A DNA stretch of 64,000 nucleotides from assembly GCA_947095535.1 (NCBI GenBank), contig OX352773.1, forward strand, positions 209,394,093-209,458,092, in the 5' to 3' direction. The position numbers and the translations under genes are program-made. Every line of letters starts with the position of its first letter. The first letter of the stretch is position 1. The notes below the pieces were generated by a model that made no database searches, was not told where the DNA came from, and saw nothing but the letters and a program-made list of their open reading frames with translations. This DNA is from Poecilobothrus nobilitatus. Lineage: Eukaryota > Arthropoda > Insecta > Diptera > Dolichopodidae. Below, in pieces: positions 1-12,705 of the stretch.

Positions 1-1074
1 TGAATACTTTGGAAGTAGAAGAACATCATAAACACGGAGAACCCTTCTTTATTTGGTTAAATCTTAACTCAAAACTAAAGGAACCAGAAGTCATTGAAAT
101 CAAATCAAATAATAACTTAGTTTGTCAAAATAAAAGTAAATGTTTTTCTTATATGTATTTTGACAAATTTAACAAAATATTTAACAATTATTAATTATTT
201 TCTTTTCTTATTAGAATACTCAGATTCTATCAGTTGTTCAACAAATTCAGCTAAATATCCACAATCTGATATAAATCCGTTATTTAGAGAACCTGCTGAT
301 ATTTGTGGTATGCCTGTTATTCCTGTACATTTAATAAAACAAGGACAATTATACAAAGCAGGTACATGGCCATGGTTAGTTGCTTTATTTAACATCCCAA
401 AAAATTCTTACGATTGCGGTGGAAGTTTAATATCGCATACAACAGTAGTAACAGCTGCTCATTGTTTTCAAAATAATTTTAATGAAAATAGTTATATAAT
501 TGGTGTTGGAGCGCATGATTTAAATAAACCTAGAGAAGTAGGTGCAAAATTTATAAATGTTAAAAAAATAATTCCACATTCTGATTATCGATATCAGACA
601 ACGGCAAGTTATGCTGATATTGCGCTTGTTATACTTGATTCATTCGTTGAATATAAAAGAAATGTTCGACCAATTTGTTTGTGGAATAGTTCTGAGGATA
701 CTGAAGCTTTAAAAAATAAAATTGGTTATGCTGCTGGTTGGGGTTTATCAGATGATAAAAATAATACAGTTTCAAATATACCAAAATATGTTGAAGCTCA
801 AATTGTGTCAGATACTGTATGTTTTCAATCAAATATTGCCTTTGCTCAGTTAACATCAAATACAACATTTTGTGCTGGTAAACGTGATGGAAGTGGACCA
901 TGTGTTGGAGATTCTGGTGGCGGTTTAGTAATTAAAAATGGAAAATGGTTTTTAAGAGGAATAGTTTCACAATCGCTGTACGATCAAAAAAATACTTGTG
1001 ATTTAAATAATTATGTAGTATATACAGATGTCGCCAAATTAACAAATTGGATTTTAAATAATATGGCACCTTAA
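1..1074 (+). CDS. Gd-like serine protease, copy 1 (5'-truncated by the window)
   Basis: Probable secreted trypsin-fold protease with a GD_N domain. Exons are 1-135 (incomplete at the left) and 215-1074. The intron, 136-214, has a GTAAAT donor, a pyrimidine-rich TTAG acceptor and phase 1. The first exon encodes the end of GD_N; its 'KEPEVIEIKSNNNLVC' matches the 'LPTLQEIMHNGRLIC' segment of the downstream paralogues. The protease domain follows from the ICG cysteine, with WPW, TAAHC (His codon 460-462), DIAL (Asp codon 616-618) and GDSGGG (Ser codon 913-915), so the triad is intact. Unlike copies 2-5 it has no intron before the 'RPIC' motif, and it is the most divergent member. The residues before the nucleophile are GPCVGDS, which puts Gly at trypsin position 189. 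The region before WPW reads VIPVHLIKQGQ and has no IVGG. Signal peptide and early GD_N lie upstream of the window. Family call is firm; the substrate is unknown. Confidence 0.92.
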
Positions 1075-1128
1075 AATTATTTTTAATTTATAACATTTTT
1101 TAACTGAATTTTCTATTTTTTTAACAAC

Positions 1129-1134
1129 AATAAA
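1129..1134 (+). terminator. Putative polyadenylation signal of protease copy 1
   Basis: AATAAA lies 54 bases after the stop codon, in AT-rich 3' flank. The hexamer also occurs by chance in such DNA, so it is only a likely cleavage signal. Confidence 0.45.
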
Positions 1135-3535
1135 TTATTTAAAAAAAACTTAAATTTATGATCAAATAAATTTTCTATAAAATACTCAAAAAATTGTTAT
1201 TTTTATTTTGAAATCATTTTACTTAAGAATATTTCAATTTAACTATTTCTTATTATTTTTAATTTCATTAAAAAAAAATATCACTAATATTTAATTTTTA
1301 AGATATATAAGAGTTTTTGTGGTGGCATCTTACTAGATTAATACAATTAATTTCGCTAACTATGCAAAAACTTTTAAATACTTATAGTTACTCAGCATTC
1401 CTAGCCCTGATGATATAGCATAATGGCCATATTAGTAGGTTTATTTCCACGTAAAAAGTAGTTTTCTTTAAGAATAGTCTTTTAATTTATTTGTTTATAA
1501 AAAACTATAGAAGGCAAGCTATATTAAAGTTACGACTCATGTGTCAAAGCTAATTGACTTATTAGAACGAATTAATATGTCAAAAAAAAAAGATAAAAGG
1601 TACCAGCCAATGAGAAAATGTAACAAAATTTACATTTGAAAAAAAGAAAAGTTTTAACGAAAAAAAGCTACGCATTGCAAGTATTAAATTACATAAAATT
1701 TAGTGTACACCTATAAATAAAACGAAAAGCATTTGTAAAGCAAAGTGTGTCGAAAGCACATAACGAATCGAACAAAAATTTCATACCAACTATTTTTTAA
1801 AGAAAATATGGAAAATTCCAGTAACATTTAAAAAAACCGAACTTTTAGAAAATAATTTGAGACTTTAACATTTCGGAATGGAATGACGGAAGTTAAAAAT
1901 ATTTAATAACATAGCGTAACAGAGATGTATATATGTACATTGAAATAACAATCATCAATGCATCATCAATGCGTCAAAAATCTTAGTAGATTTTTGTAAG
2001 TTGTACAAATTTTGATATAATTAAAAATAAGGCTTTGACCTAAACTTTAATTTTTAAAGCATTACTCTTTTTTTTACATCTCTTAGTTAGAAAAACAATC
2101 GTATAACTTCGTATATAATTAAACCTTATTCAATAAAGTTGAATCAACATAATTTATGAAAAACTAAAAAGTAAAAACTTTATATCATAAAAAATAGTAT
2201 GCGTCATAAAATTAAAATTTTTTGACGCAAAATTAAAAATGTACGTCAAAAATTTATCAAATTAAAATATTTACGTAAAATAAAAAAAAAGTATTAAAAA
2301 AATAAAAGTTTATATAAACGAGTAAAGTATTAAAAAAGAATAAGTATTTTTGAAATTTTTATAATTGATTAATTTAAAACTAGCAATAGACTTTCAAATT
2401 TAACTGAAGAATTTGGCCTGCTATTAAGCTATCAAACTTTAAATATTATCTTCTGCTTTATCTTCAAAAACAAGTTATATTTAATTTTTTCGGTTTACTT
2501 TTTCTGTTTTGACATTTTTTGATTTTATCAAGTTTACCAAACGAAAAATCAAGTCAAAAGTTAAAAGTCAAATTAAAACTAAGGCATATAACTAAAAAAT
2601 TTTTTAAAGTAAAATTAGTCAGTATAGAAAAAAAATAACCCTTTTTCAAAATTAATTTTTTTACCTTTTTGCTAAAATTTAAGAAATAAAGGGAATGAAA
2701 TGAAATTAGACAATATTTTTTAGTTTTAAGTTTTTAATTAATATTTGTAAACTTTTCTTCTAGGTATTATGAAAGAAAGAAAAAATCAGGCATACAAATA
2801 CCTATTTATTATTCTTTTTAATTCTTCCTTTTTGTTTTTTATTTTTAGGTATTTATACTTGAGTTCAATTTAAAGTTTAAAAGAAACGAGGAAGAATACA
2901 GTTGCCTTTGTCAACTCTTAGATACCCGTATACGAACCGTTAGTATGTTCACAGCTTGTCACTCTGCTTACAATATTATTTTTTTAATATTTTAGTATTT
3001 TAAAATAATTTGGGTGAATTTTATAATTTCTAGAACTATGGGTTGTACATATATTCAAACTATATGTGTATACATTCTTCAAAAGCAGATTTTAACCTTC
3101 CACATAACGATTATCAATCCAAAACTTTTTCAAATATTCTATAGTACCATTTAATACTAAGCGGTAAATATATATTAAATTTACTAAGTACAAAATAGTA
3201 AATATAATTTTAAATATTCTATTATATTAATGCGTACATAGTATATTTATATTGTTATAAGTATATCGCCGTACATTGCAATATTTCTTTAAAAATATTT
3301 CCATTCATAGAATAATCAGTGACATATACGATATGTAAATCAGTGAATATCATATAAATAAAAATTCTTCAAGCAAATTATCGAGTAAAACAAAATGCAA
3401 AAAATTCGTTAAAGAAATTTGTTAGAAAATTTGAAAAAATCAAGTAACACTTTCGTCAATTAAAAAGTAACCCTATATTATTAAAAAAAAGTTGTTAACA
3501 GAAATAAGAGTATAATGTTGAAGCTTTAATTTTTG
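1135..3535. other. Intergenic AT-rich stretch, no gene seen
   Basis: No coding exon or recognisable RNA gene is seen. A few iterated words such as ACGTCAAAA occur around 1970-2280. 'GATACCCGTATAC' near 2919 resembles the hairpin arm of family H and may be an eroded element end. Confidence 0.5.
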
Positions 3536-3539
3536 TGTA

Positions 3540-4300
3540 ATACTTCAAAAAAATTTTAAAAGTTGTTCAAGTTACAGGTGTTTAAAAATAGGAAATTTTC
3601 AGTTTTTGACCCCTTACAGCTCCTAAACGGGGGGTGATACAAAAAAAATTTCTGAAATGACTCATACTTATTTTCAAAGATCTAACTTTTATCAAAACTA
3701 CAACCGTTTAGAAGATAAAAGGGTTAAAGGATTTTGCAAAATTTTAATTTCGTATAACGGTAAATTAAGACACCGTATGCCACAAATATATATTTATTGT
3801 ATATATACTTTTAAAGCTAATAAAAGCAGTAATCGTTTGCCGTTTTCAAAATGAAGATATACCTTATACAACTTGTGCTATAACAATTTAAATATAGAGC
3901 TTTTTTGAACCTTTGGAGAGCTGTTGCTCTGTAACGGGTGGGGCTATAAAAAAGTTATTAAAAATAAAATTAATATTTTTGTGACATCTATCAGCAGTTA
4001 TTTCATAGCTCTATTTCAAAAAAAAATGTGGGAATCTAAAAGTTAGGTGTTCGAGAGCTACGCGAAGTTTTGGTCGGAACTCAAGCAAAAAAAATAGGGA
4101 TCCTACAAATTGCTCCTAGAATATTTTGTGTAAATTTCAAGATTCTAGCGGACGGACGGACGGACATGGCTCAATCGACTTAGAATTTTTTTCTGATCCG
4201 ATCCATACCTTTGAAGGTATATCTAGCTCGCTTATTTCGTGGTGTTACAAACGGAGGAGTAATTTTAGTATACCCGATCCTATCGTACGGGTATAAAAAT
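3540..4300 (+). mobile_element. Family H element with TATACCC/GGGTATA terminal hairpin (internal modules shared with family K)
   Basis: The left part (about 3566-3960) carries modules also found in family K: 'GGTGTTTAAAAATAG', then a 'CTCCTAAACGGGGGGTG' segment, then 'CGTATAACGGTAAATT'. The right part (4144-4300) starts with a (GACG)n tract, continues through 'CAATCGACTTAGAAT' and 'CTTTGAAGGTATATCTAGC', and ends in a hairpin with stem TATACCCG/CGGGTATA followed by A residues. The right part reappears inverted at 25910-26065. Non-coding. The open frame at 3657-3854 lies in these modules and has no family likeness. Confidence 0.6.
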
Positions 4301-4845
4301 TACAATATTAAGCATGATTTCGCAATATGTTTATCAACATATTAAAATCAAAACAATAGTCCAGTCAACTTTAAATGGAATTTTTAAAATCTGTTAAGAA
4401 AAAAAAATTTAAATAATATGTAAAAAGAAATATTAAAAATAGCTTTGAAATTTGCGGCGAAAATAGAATGCGCAATATGTTTTATTTTTTTTATTATCAT
4501 TCTTAATTAAATAAAAATAGTCCCGACTTTATTTGTATCTATATTTACAAATAACCATTTAAAAAATAAATTTTTCATTTCTAATTTTTTTTTTGTTTAA
4601 TAAAATTTTTTAAAAATTATGTAAAATTCAATCGTAAATAAAAGATATATACAAGAGTTTTTAGAAGTCTATTAAAACTTGTTTCATGTTATTATAAGAC
4701 ACCCAGTATAATTTTTAATTTTATTTTTTTTATACATATATAAAAAGCATTGACTACGAAATCTATTTTTTTTTTTTTCAAATCTTGTTCTTTAAAATTT
4801 TTTTTTTTTTTTAATTTGCTTATTTTTAAATTTAATTTTGACTGC

Positions 4846-5010
4846 CTAATTTTATAACCAACTATAAAATCATTCCTAATTTTATCCAGAATCTCCCACA
4901 TATAGTATGTACATACATATTACGAAAAAAGAGTATGTCCAGGTATTAAGAGTATGTCCTTGATTTTGTAACGAACAAAAGAAAATCTTTCCTAATTCTG
5001 AATCTAGTAT
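4846..5010 (+). repeat. Two isolated core units of foldback family F
   Basis: Two copies of the F core are visible, 'TTTATAACCAACTATAAAAT' near 4848 and 'TTGATTTTGTAACGAAC' near 4960. Each is followed by a TCCTAATT-like word and a short TATACA-rich stretch. They match the core units at 8725, 10054 and (inverted) 54581. I could not recognise inverted arms around this pair, so it is either a core-only remnant or an eroded element. Confidence 0.45.
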
Positions 5011-6258
5011 ACACATATACATAAGTACATATTTTCGAAAACTTTGCAGTAATCTCAACTTTCAATTAGATATAACCGGCTATTAACTCATTCATTTGAA
5101 ATAATTTTGCGGCTCTGAAAAAACATACTGCTGTCATTAAACTTGAAGCCTTAAAAATTAAAAAAAATTAAGCATGATTTTTAGAAAAGTAAAATTTTAA
5201 AAAGAAAAAACGATTTCATACCACTTTCATATAAAATATTGGAACATCTCCTCTGTTACAATATTCTTAATACATATCCTGTTTCTCAAGTTTAGATACT
5301 AACTTTATTATACAATACACTATTTTTATATTTTATATCCTATCTAAAGTTAATTTAAAATAGACAAAAGAAATATAATGAAAAGAAAGTTTTAAAAAAA
5401 ATTAAAAATTTACATTTTTTCGAAAAAAAAAAAAAAAAAAACACAAAATAAAAAACATTTTTTAATTTAAATTTACTGGTTTTTTTTTTTTTTTTTTAGA
5501 CTTTTTAGAATAATTTTCGGTATGAATGAATACCACCTAAAACAAAAAAATTGGTAATTGAAATTCTAAGAAAAAAATTTTTTTAATTCAAATTGAATAT
5601 CTTATTATAACACTTATTATTACTTATAGAAAACTTAATTTAAATTTTTTGAAATCTAATTAAAAACATTTAAATACAAAAGTAATATTTAAAGAAAGAA
5701 AAAATTTTGAATAAGTGAACGTAAACGATTTTGTACATTGATTTTTATTTAATCGCACATTAAATATTAACGATAATGCTATATATATATATGTACGTAT
5801 ATAAATATAATATTATGAATTATGATTTAAGATAATAAGTATTATAAATATAATAATCTTTAAATATAAATATATAATATGTTTTTCTATTCTTTCGTTT
5901 TATCCTGTCTCTTCTTCTGGCTTTACTTATCTATTAGGTGGCTAAATTGATTTTTACATTTCTTAAAAGAAGATAAGTAAATAAATACTTAAGTAATAAA
6001 TTTCAGTTTATAGGTATAAAGCAACATTATCTTAGAACTTGTGTTGTGCTGGGTACGAAAGATCCGAAAAAATAAAATCGTTTTACAAAAGCCTCTAAGA
6101 CAAAAGACCATATACGTCAAAAGATTGAAGATTATTTTCAAAGTTTATTTATTATTAAAAGATTATTGCAGAGCTTTACTCCAAATACAATTAAGATAGA
6201 TTATTTAGCAAAATATAAGAGTTATACATATATGTATAATTATATAAAGAGGCTATTT

Positions 6259-7320
6259 TTTATACCCTACACCTAAAGTATAAGGTATATTAACTTTAGT
6301 ATGGTGTTTGTAACCACCAAAAGGAACCGAATTAGATATGGACATGTATATATATATATTCTGAATCAAGATCACCTCCTGAGTCGATTTAGCGAAGTCC
6401 GTACGCACGATAACTCAAAAAATAATGATGCTAAAAATCTTGATAAAATTTATACTGTAGGTTAATAATGACTAAAGTAAGCCGGGGATTGCTAATGGGC
6501 GAAATCGGACCATGCGTTCGGGTACCTCCCGTACAACTCCCAAAAGCGAATACGCATATCTTCGACATTAATAAAGATAGAAAATTAAAATTTTGTACGA
6601 GGGTGTGTTTTCCTGAATCCCTGATATCCCTAAAATTTGAGATAAATTGGAGTGGTTGTTCTTCGTCCTTCCACACAACTCCCAAAACCGAACAAGCACA
6701 TATTCGAAATTAATAAAGATAAAAACTTCAAATTTGGTACTAGAGTATTGTTTCCTGAATCCCTGATTTGTACAAAATTTGAGATGAATTGGAGAACTTG
6801 TTCGGGTACCTCCCACACAACTCCCAAAATCGAACAAGCATATCTTCGAAATTAATAAAGATAGAAAACTTTAAATTTGATACGAGGATGCTGTTTCTTG
6901 AATCCCTGATTTGCCTAAAATTTGAGATGAATTAGAGGGGTTGTTCGGGTACCTCCCACACAACTCCCAAAACCGAACAAGCATATCTTCGAAATTAATA
7001 AAGATAGAAACTGCAAATTTGATACGAGGCTGTTGTTTCTTGAATCCCTGATTTGCCTAAAATTTGAGATGAATTAGAGGGATTGTTCGGGTACCTCCCA
7101 CACAACTCCCAAAACCGAACAAGCATATCTTCGAAATTAATAAAGATAGAAACTGCAAATTTGATACGAGGTTGTTGTTTCCTGAATCCCTGATTTGCCT
7201 AAAATTTCAGATGAATTGGAATGGTTGTTCGGGTATCTGCCACACAACTCCCAAGACCGAACAAGCATATCTTCGAAATTAATAAATATAAAAACTTGAA
7301 ATTTGATATAAGAGTGTTCT
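6259..7320 (+). mobile_element. Family H element with a 142-bp tandem array
   Basis: It starts with an imperfect hairpin, 'TATACCCTACAC' against 'GTATAAGGTATA', and continues through 'GTTTGTAACCACCAAAAGGA' and 'CCTGAGTCGATTTAGCG'. It then runs into a tandem array of about 142-bp units. A second copy, 63720-64000, matches over its whole visible length. No long reading frame is present; 142 is not a multiple of three, so frames across the array break. Hairpin end plus internal tandem array recalls non-autonomous Helitron/Helentron-type (DINE-1-like) elements of flies, but this is inference and neither terminus is proved. Confidence 0.65.
6535..7320 (+). repeat. Tandem array, unit about 142 bp, five full units plus a partial
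   Basis: The anchor AACTCCCAA recurs at 6535, 6677, 6819, 6962, 7104 and 7246, spacings of 142, 142, 143, 142 and 142. Each unit also has 'CATATCTTCGAAATTAATAA', 'CCTGAATCCCTGAT' and 'TCGGGTACCTCCCACACAA' with small changes. The middle units are more alike than the outer ones. Confidence 0.9.
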
Positions 7321-7329
7321 AGCCTGTTA

Positions 7330-8505
7330 TTCATCAAAAATCTTAAAATGAAAAAAAAAAAACAGTTAGCAAATTTTCCACTTAACAAAATTGTAATTCG
7401 CAAATATCCATTTGACAATAAATTAAAAAAAAATGTAACTTTAACAAAAACTATAATTATATAGTTATAAATTAGGTTCACCGTCACTATTTTAAGTACA
7501 TTGTTGTTGAAATATATATACGTATACGTACATGTATGTAAAAAAAATAATTAACAGTATTAAGGATATTAGTTTCTTTTAATATTTTTAATATATTTAT
7601 AACTTCAATATGTTTTGCAAAGTAAAAATTTGACATCTGGACTTTTGGTTAAATGAGTTTTTGCGAAAGGAATTTTTGTCAAATTTTGATATTAGACAAA
7701 GTTGAGTGTCAACTCAAATTTAAATCATTTTTTTTTTTTTCAGAATATATTTTATATTTAAAAATGAAATATCATTGATATAAATTTTATAAAAGTCAGG
7801 TTCTAAGAATTAAATCTTAAGGAACTCTTTTTATATTTATTTTCGATTGATTTAAGTTTCGCTACCTATGTATAAGGTTTTCTATATTATTCAAATCAGA
7901 TATTAAATAATTTTAGTTATTTGAATTTTTAATTAGACCACGATCACAAATGTCGTAATCTTCTACTTTATCTACTATAATTTAGTATGGTTTACGCCTG
8001 TTGTGTTTTTCTTTCTACAATACATTTTAAACAAGAACAAATCTGAAACACCTAAAGAATTAAGATATAAATACTTATATAAAATACAATTAAGAATTTC
8101 ATTTTCATTAAAGTATTTTTTGTATTTATATGTTTGAAAAAATCATTACGGGCTACTAGAAATTCCCCTAAAAAAATAAACAATATTATAAGAAATTAGT
8201 AAGACTATAATTATATTAATTAAGTTCAATTAAGTATAGTTTTTATTTAAAAAAATTAATCACTCTTAAAATTGTAAATATATATATGTAATTAAATAAA
8301 ACGAAAACAAAATGTTTTACAAAGTAAGAAGCCTTGTTTTACAAGGTTTTTTTTTCTGTCTGTAGGGGCAATCATGTTGCAGCAGATAATTTCATTTCAT
8401 TAATGCATAAAAGCTATTGTTAAACTTTCAAATATCTTGTTGGATGATCAACCTTATTTTAATATAATATTATATGGATGGCTTCAATTAAAAGAGCTGT
8501 ATAAA
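7330..8505. other. Intergenic AT-rich stretch, no gene seen
   Basis: No exon, RNA gene or clear repeat is recognised between the 142-bp array and the foldback element at 8.5 kb. Confidence 0.45.
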
Positions 8506-8509
8506 TTAA

Positions 8510-9240
8510 CGTAGAATAATTAAGGAAATAACGTAGAAAAGGTTTAAAAGAACTAAAATCGAAAAAATTGTCGATTTATTTTTTGAATTCAGTTTTTTTT
8601 TATTATTAGTTTCTAGTTCATATATGAATTAAATGTATAGACTATAGATTTTAGTTTATATTCTTAAGAAATAACTTTATTAAATATTTTATTATTATAT
8701 AAATATTATTAAATCTGCAAAATCCTGATTTTGTAACCACGTTTAAAATTTCTCCTAATCATCAGAACCTCGTATGTAGATACTTATATATGTTCTGGAA
8801 AAGTAACTCTGATTTTGTAACCAACTCTAGAATTGCTCCTAATTATTTTTATTACATATTTTATTACATATATATAAAATAGTGAGCTTACCTCCTCCAA
8901 ACTACCGCAAAACAAATGATTGAAACTCTGATTTTGTAAGCACAACTGTAAAATCCCTCTTAAATTAAATTCTTCCATATATATATTATGTATTTACATT
9001 CTAAAAAAAACTGATATATTCGCTTTTTACAGATATTTTAGAAATATTAAATTTTTTTTAACCTTTTTTCGGCCGTAATTCACTTTTAATATTTTCGGTT
9101 TTATTTCATTTTTAAATTTGTCAAATGTTTCCATTTTCTACTTTATTTCTATATTGTTGTCGACATTAGGTCATATGAATTAAAGTAGAATTTTTTTCGA
9201 CTTTAGTTCTTTTAGGCATTTTCTATACGTTAGTTCCTCC
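8510..9240 (+). mobile_element. Foldback-like element D of family F
   Basis: The left arm at 8546-8569 (AAAAGAACTAAAATCG, then AAAAAATT) is answered by its near reverse complement at 9189-9213. The likeness continues outward ('TAACGTAGAAAAGG' on the left, a matching word around 9214-9232 on the right). Between the arms lie three core units starting at 8725, 8809 and 8928, each carrying 'CTGATTTTGTAACCAACT' or a variant and a TCCTAATT-like word. Non-coding. Confidence 0.6.
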
Positions 9241-9631
9241 TATGTTAATTCATCAGTTAATTGAAAGTACCAGAATTTTAATTGCCCCAATTTCTCTAAT
9301 TTAATGAAACACAATATATACATAGGTATATACCCATTTTAAACATTTAAATTTAAATATGTACTTAGTACTAAATAAGAAAAAGTTATACTTAGTATTA
9401 AATATGTACTTATAGTATTAAATAGTAAAAACTTATATACTGTAATTGAAAATGTTTTAAGAAAAATTTTATTATAATTTTATTTTTCTATGATTTATTA
9501 TGTTTTAAATGCTCTAATTAAAAAAGGACAGAAATTTTTTAATTAAATCAAGTTTTCATATAGTTTTAAGTAAAACTAGTTAAGCTTTCAGTTATATAAA
9601 AAAAAAAGCTGCATTTATATATTTGTTTTAT

Positions 9632-10668
9632 AGGTTGGGCACAAAATCCCAAATCACAAAATCCCAATCACAAAATCCCAAACACAAAATCCCAAATTGC
9701 GAAACCTTATTCGGGTTGGGTACGAAATTATAAAAAAAAAAAAAAGAAGGTGGGCCCACCGTTAAACACGATCAAAACAGATATCTTTCTTCACTTTCTA
9801 TCCGTAACGAATAAAGGTGGAAACACTTAACCTCATGGATTCTGCTAGAAAATCCAAAGTTTAAAATCCTAACTTTCAAAATCCAAACTTTCAAAATCCA
9901 AACTTTCAAAATCCATACTTTCAAAATCTAAATATTTAAATCAAAATTTTCAAAATCCAAATGCATGAAAATCCAAACATGTACAATCAAAATAATACAC
10001 AATATGATGTAAAAATCCGGATACACACAAATACTGCGGAAAAGGAGTCAACTCTGATTTTGTAACCAACTCTAAAAATCTTATTAATTCAATCTAGGAT
10101 ACACAAGTACATATATAAAAACTCCGCAATGTATAAATATTCCGTAAAAATGGGGTAATCCTGATTTTGAATCCTACTTTAAAATCAATACTTATAGTAT
10201 ACGTATACCAATTTCATAAAAAAAATTAAATTATCAGGTTTTCATATATGAAATATATTAAATTTAGAAGGAATAGTAAATTTTGTGAGAATTTTGACAT
10301 TTTTATGTGAAAGAAATTAATTTTAAATGAATGGGGGCTACCGCCCCGAAATTCTAATAAAATTATTGAAGCGCTGATTTTAAATACAACTCTAAAAGCA
10401 ATACTAAAGTATGCCAATGCATTCAGGTTTTCATACAGAAATATTAAATTTTGATATTTCTCTATGAAAAATAGTAAATTTTTAAAATTTTTACATTTGT
10501 ACCTATATGAAGAAAATCAGCTTCGAAAACTAACATTGAAAATTTCTAATTTTAGCATTTTGAAATTTGGAATTATTTGATTTGGGGTTTTATAACTTTG
10601 GGATTTTGAAAATTTGCGATTTTCTTACTTTGGAATTTTGTGATTTGGCATTTTGAGACGTTCCCTTG
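9632..10668 (+). mobile_element. Foldback-like element A of family F with iterated AAAATCCCAAA arms
   Basis: The left arm is an iterated word, 'CACAAAATCCCAAAT' at 9642-9706 and 'CTTTCAAAATCCAAA' at 9846-9970. The right arm, about 10550-10665, has the same words inverted ('GGGATTTTGAAAATTTG', 'GGAATTTTGTGATTTGG'). The centre holds three F core units at 10054, 10161 and 10374, the first with the full 'CTGATTTTGTAACCAACT'. The arm words differ entirely from those of elements B, C and D. Non-coding; the minus frame at 10226-10417 is incidental. Confidence 0.65.
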
Positions 10669-10679
10669 TTTTATATATA

Positions 10680-12470
10680 AAAACTTGCAAAAAAAAAAAA
10701 ATATCAAAAATCTAACCAAGTTATTTTTTTCAAAAAGAATTTTATACTTTTATTGAAAACATCAAAATAAAAAATAAAGATTTACCACCCGTTTCTAAAT
10801 AGTATTTAATATTTTTATTTTTTTTTTTTATTTTTAAATATTAATTCATAAAAACAATATACAAAAACTGGTTGTTAAAAACGTTGTTCTTAAACAAAAA
10901 AAAAAAATAATAATTACAATTCAAAAAATTTAAAAGAAAAACAAAAAAAAACCCAAAAAAATAAACATAAAAATTTTTAAATAAAAATATTTATAAAAAT
11001 TTTTTAACGTTAATAGAATAATAGTAATTTAACATTATATTATAAAAGTATCATATTAACTTACAACACGATATTTTAATAATATTATGCGAATTTGAAT
11101 TAATATTAATTTTATTTAAGTTGGAAATTTTACATACAAATATACCAAAATTTTTATTTAATAGTTAACTTAAACCAATTTTAAACAATAATAGTCAAAC
11201 TTTTAATTATATACCGTATGTATGTAAATTCTTTAGATACTATAGATATTACATAGAATGAAAAAAAAATGGTAAATTTAACATTCTGTTACGTTTAATA
11301 CACTTAAGGTAAGCTCATTTTAAAATAAAAAAATATCTTTTAATTTAAGTAAAGAAAATAATTTTTTTTTTTTTTTAATTTTTTTTATTTATTCAATCTT
11401 ACCAATAGATGCAAGAAGTATCACACCAATAGATGCAAGAAGTAAGATGAACAGATGAACATCATCATAAGATGAATAGATTTTTAATAAAAAAAAAGCA
11501 ATTTTAAATTATATTACATCATTACATTGTTGTTTACACTAAAATTTAGTATAATTCATGAATTCCCTTAAAGTCCAAAATTACAAATAAAAATCAAAAA
11601 AAAAAAAACAAGAAAGAAGCACGAAAAAAAATTTAAATCTAATTTAAAAAATGTTCAATTTATTGCACTGTTAACAAACTACAGAACCCAAAGCTCAAAC
11701 CTTTTCAAAAATCGAACCTTCGATATAAACAAACCTTATTAAATATAGTCTTACTACAGTTATGAAGTATAAGTTTTCTGAAAATGAGAAGTCCTAAAAT
11801 AAGAAATATTAACTAAGGAATAATAATTTGAATCATAAAATAACTGTTGGAGATTTTCGAATTTAATAGCCATGTAAAATATCTTTAAAACTTTAAAAAA
11901 AATACATAAATATATAATATAAATGGAAGAACTCCCAAGTTTTTTAAAATGACCAATTGAGTGATATATCCAGCTTTTTTTTTTCGTTTTTCTCAAACGC
12001 ATAATTGATTTCTGGAGAACTAAATAGATTTTATTTTATTTAAATAAACGTCTCTCCAACAAGCTATTCTTTATTGTAGCTTACAGTGAAAAATTTCATG
12101 ATAAATAATTATTTACTAATTTCTTCTACAGATGGTAGAATTTCGCAGAGTTGTAAAAAAATATTTTTTTAATTTATAAGTAGTTTGTAATTTATATTAC
12201 TATCAAAGTTTACAACAAAATATTTAAAATTATTTACATGACATAATTAATAATAAAACATGATTAAAAATAACAGAAGTACACTTCTCATTACATAACA
12301 TAACATCAATCGATTAGACTCCAGCGCAGTTGTATTTCATCTGTATGATTGTAATATAAATCGACATTGCAATATTTTTCATTTTTCACAGATACATTCA
12401 TACTATTATCATGTCGTATATTTAAGTAATTTTGATATAAAATGTATTTAATATTTTCTTTTTTTTTTTA
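10680..12470. other. Intergenic AT-rich stretch with homopolymer tracts
   Basis: No gene is seen. It holds many A and T runs and a short direct repeat at 11401-11444. Confidence 0.45.
11401..11444 (+). repeat. 20-nt direct repeat, two copies 24 nt apart
   Basis: ACCAATAGATGCAAGAAGTA occurs at 11401-11420 and again, identical, at 11425-11444. Confidence 0.9.
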
Positions 12471-12475
12471 ATATT

Positions 12476-12705
12476 ACAAAACCATCGGCTACTAAAGCCG
12501 TTATAGATCGAATATACTATATATATTTTATATATATTATATATTATATATTTTGTTTCTATTATATATTATATATTTACACTATATTTGGTAGCAAGGG
12601 GGATCTGTTTTCAATTAATAAATCTTGCTACCTGTGCAGGATTTGAACCCGCACTCCTTCGATTAATATGCCACGTGCTTGACCACTAGGCCACCGTCGC
12701 CTCTA
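12476..12705 (-). mobile_element. tRNA-derived SINE, family 2
   Basis: Read on the minus strand, it begins at about 12703 with a tRNA-like head: A-box-like 'GGTGGCCTAGTGGTCAAG', then an intact B box GGTTCAAATCC about 12644-12634. An AT-rich body leads to 'TAGTAGCCGATGGTTTT' at about 12495-12477. The same head and the 'CCATCGGCTAC' body word recur at 61120-61550. The acceptor stem does not pair, so this is not a working tRNA gene. Confidence 0.65.

Noticed and set aside
629..901. 90-codon minus-strand open frame
   Set aside because: Lies opposite the catalytic exon of copy 1 and has low-complexity composition; a shadow frame.
6431..6855. Several overlapping open frames on both strands
   Set aside because: They arise from the 142-bp tandem units; frame changes between units show they are not selected.
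9642..9970. CRISPR-like look of regularly repeated AAAATCCCAAA words
   Set aside because: There are no unique spacers of constant size, the words recur inverted at 10550-10665, and this is animal DNA; it is a foldback arm.
12627..12703. Possible tRNA gene on the minus strand (A box and perfect B box)
   Set aside because: The acceptor ends do not pair and the head is joined to a SINE body that recurs at 61 kb, so it is a SINE head.
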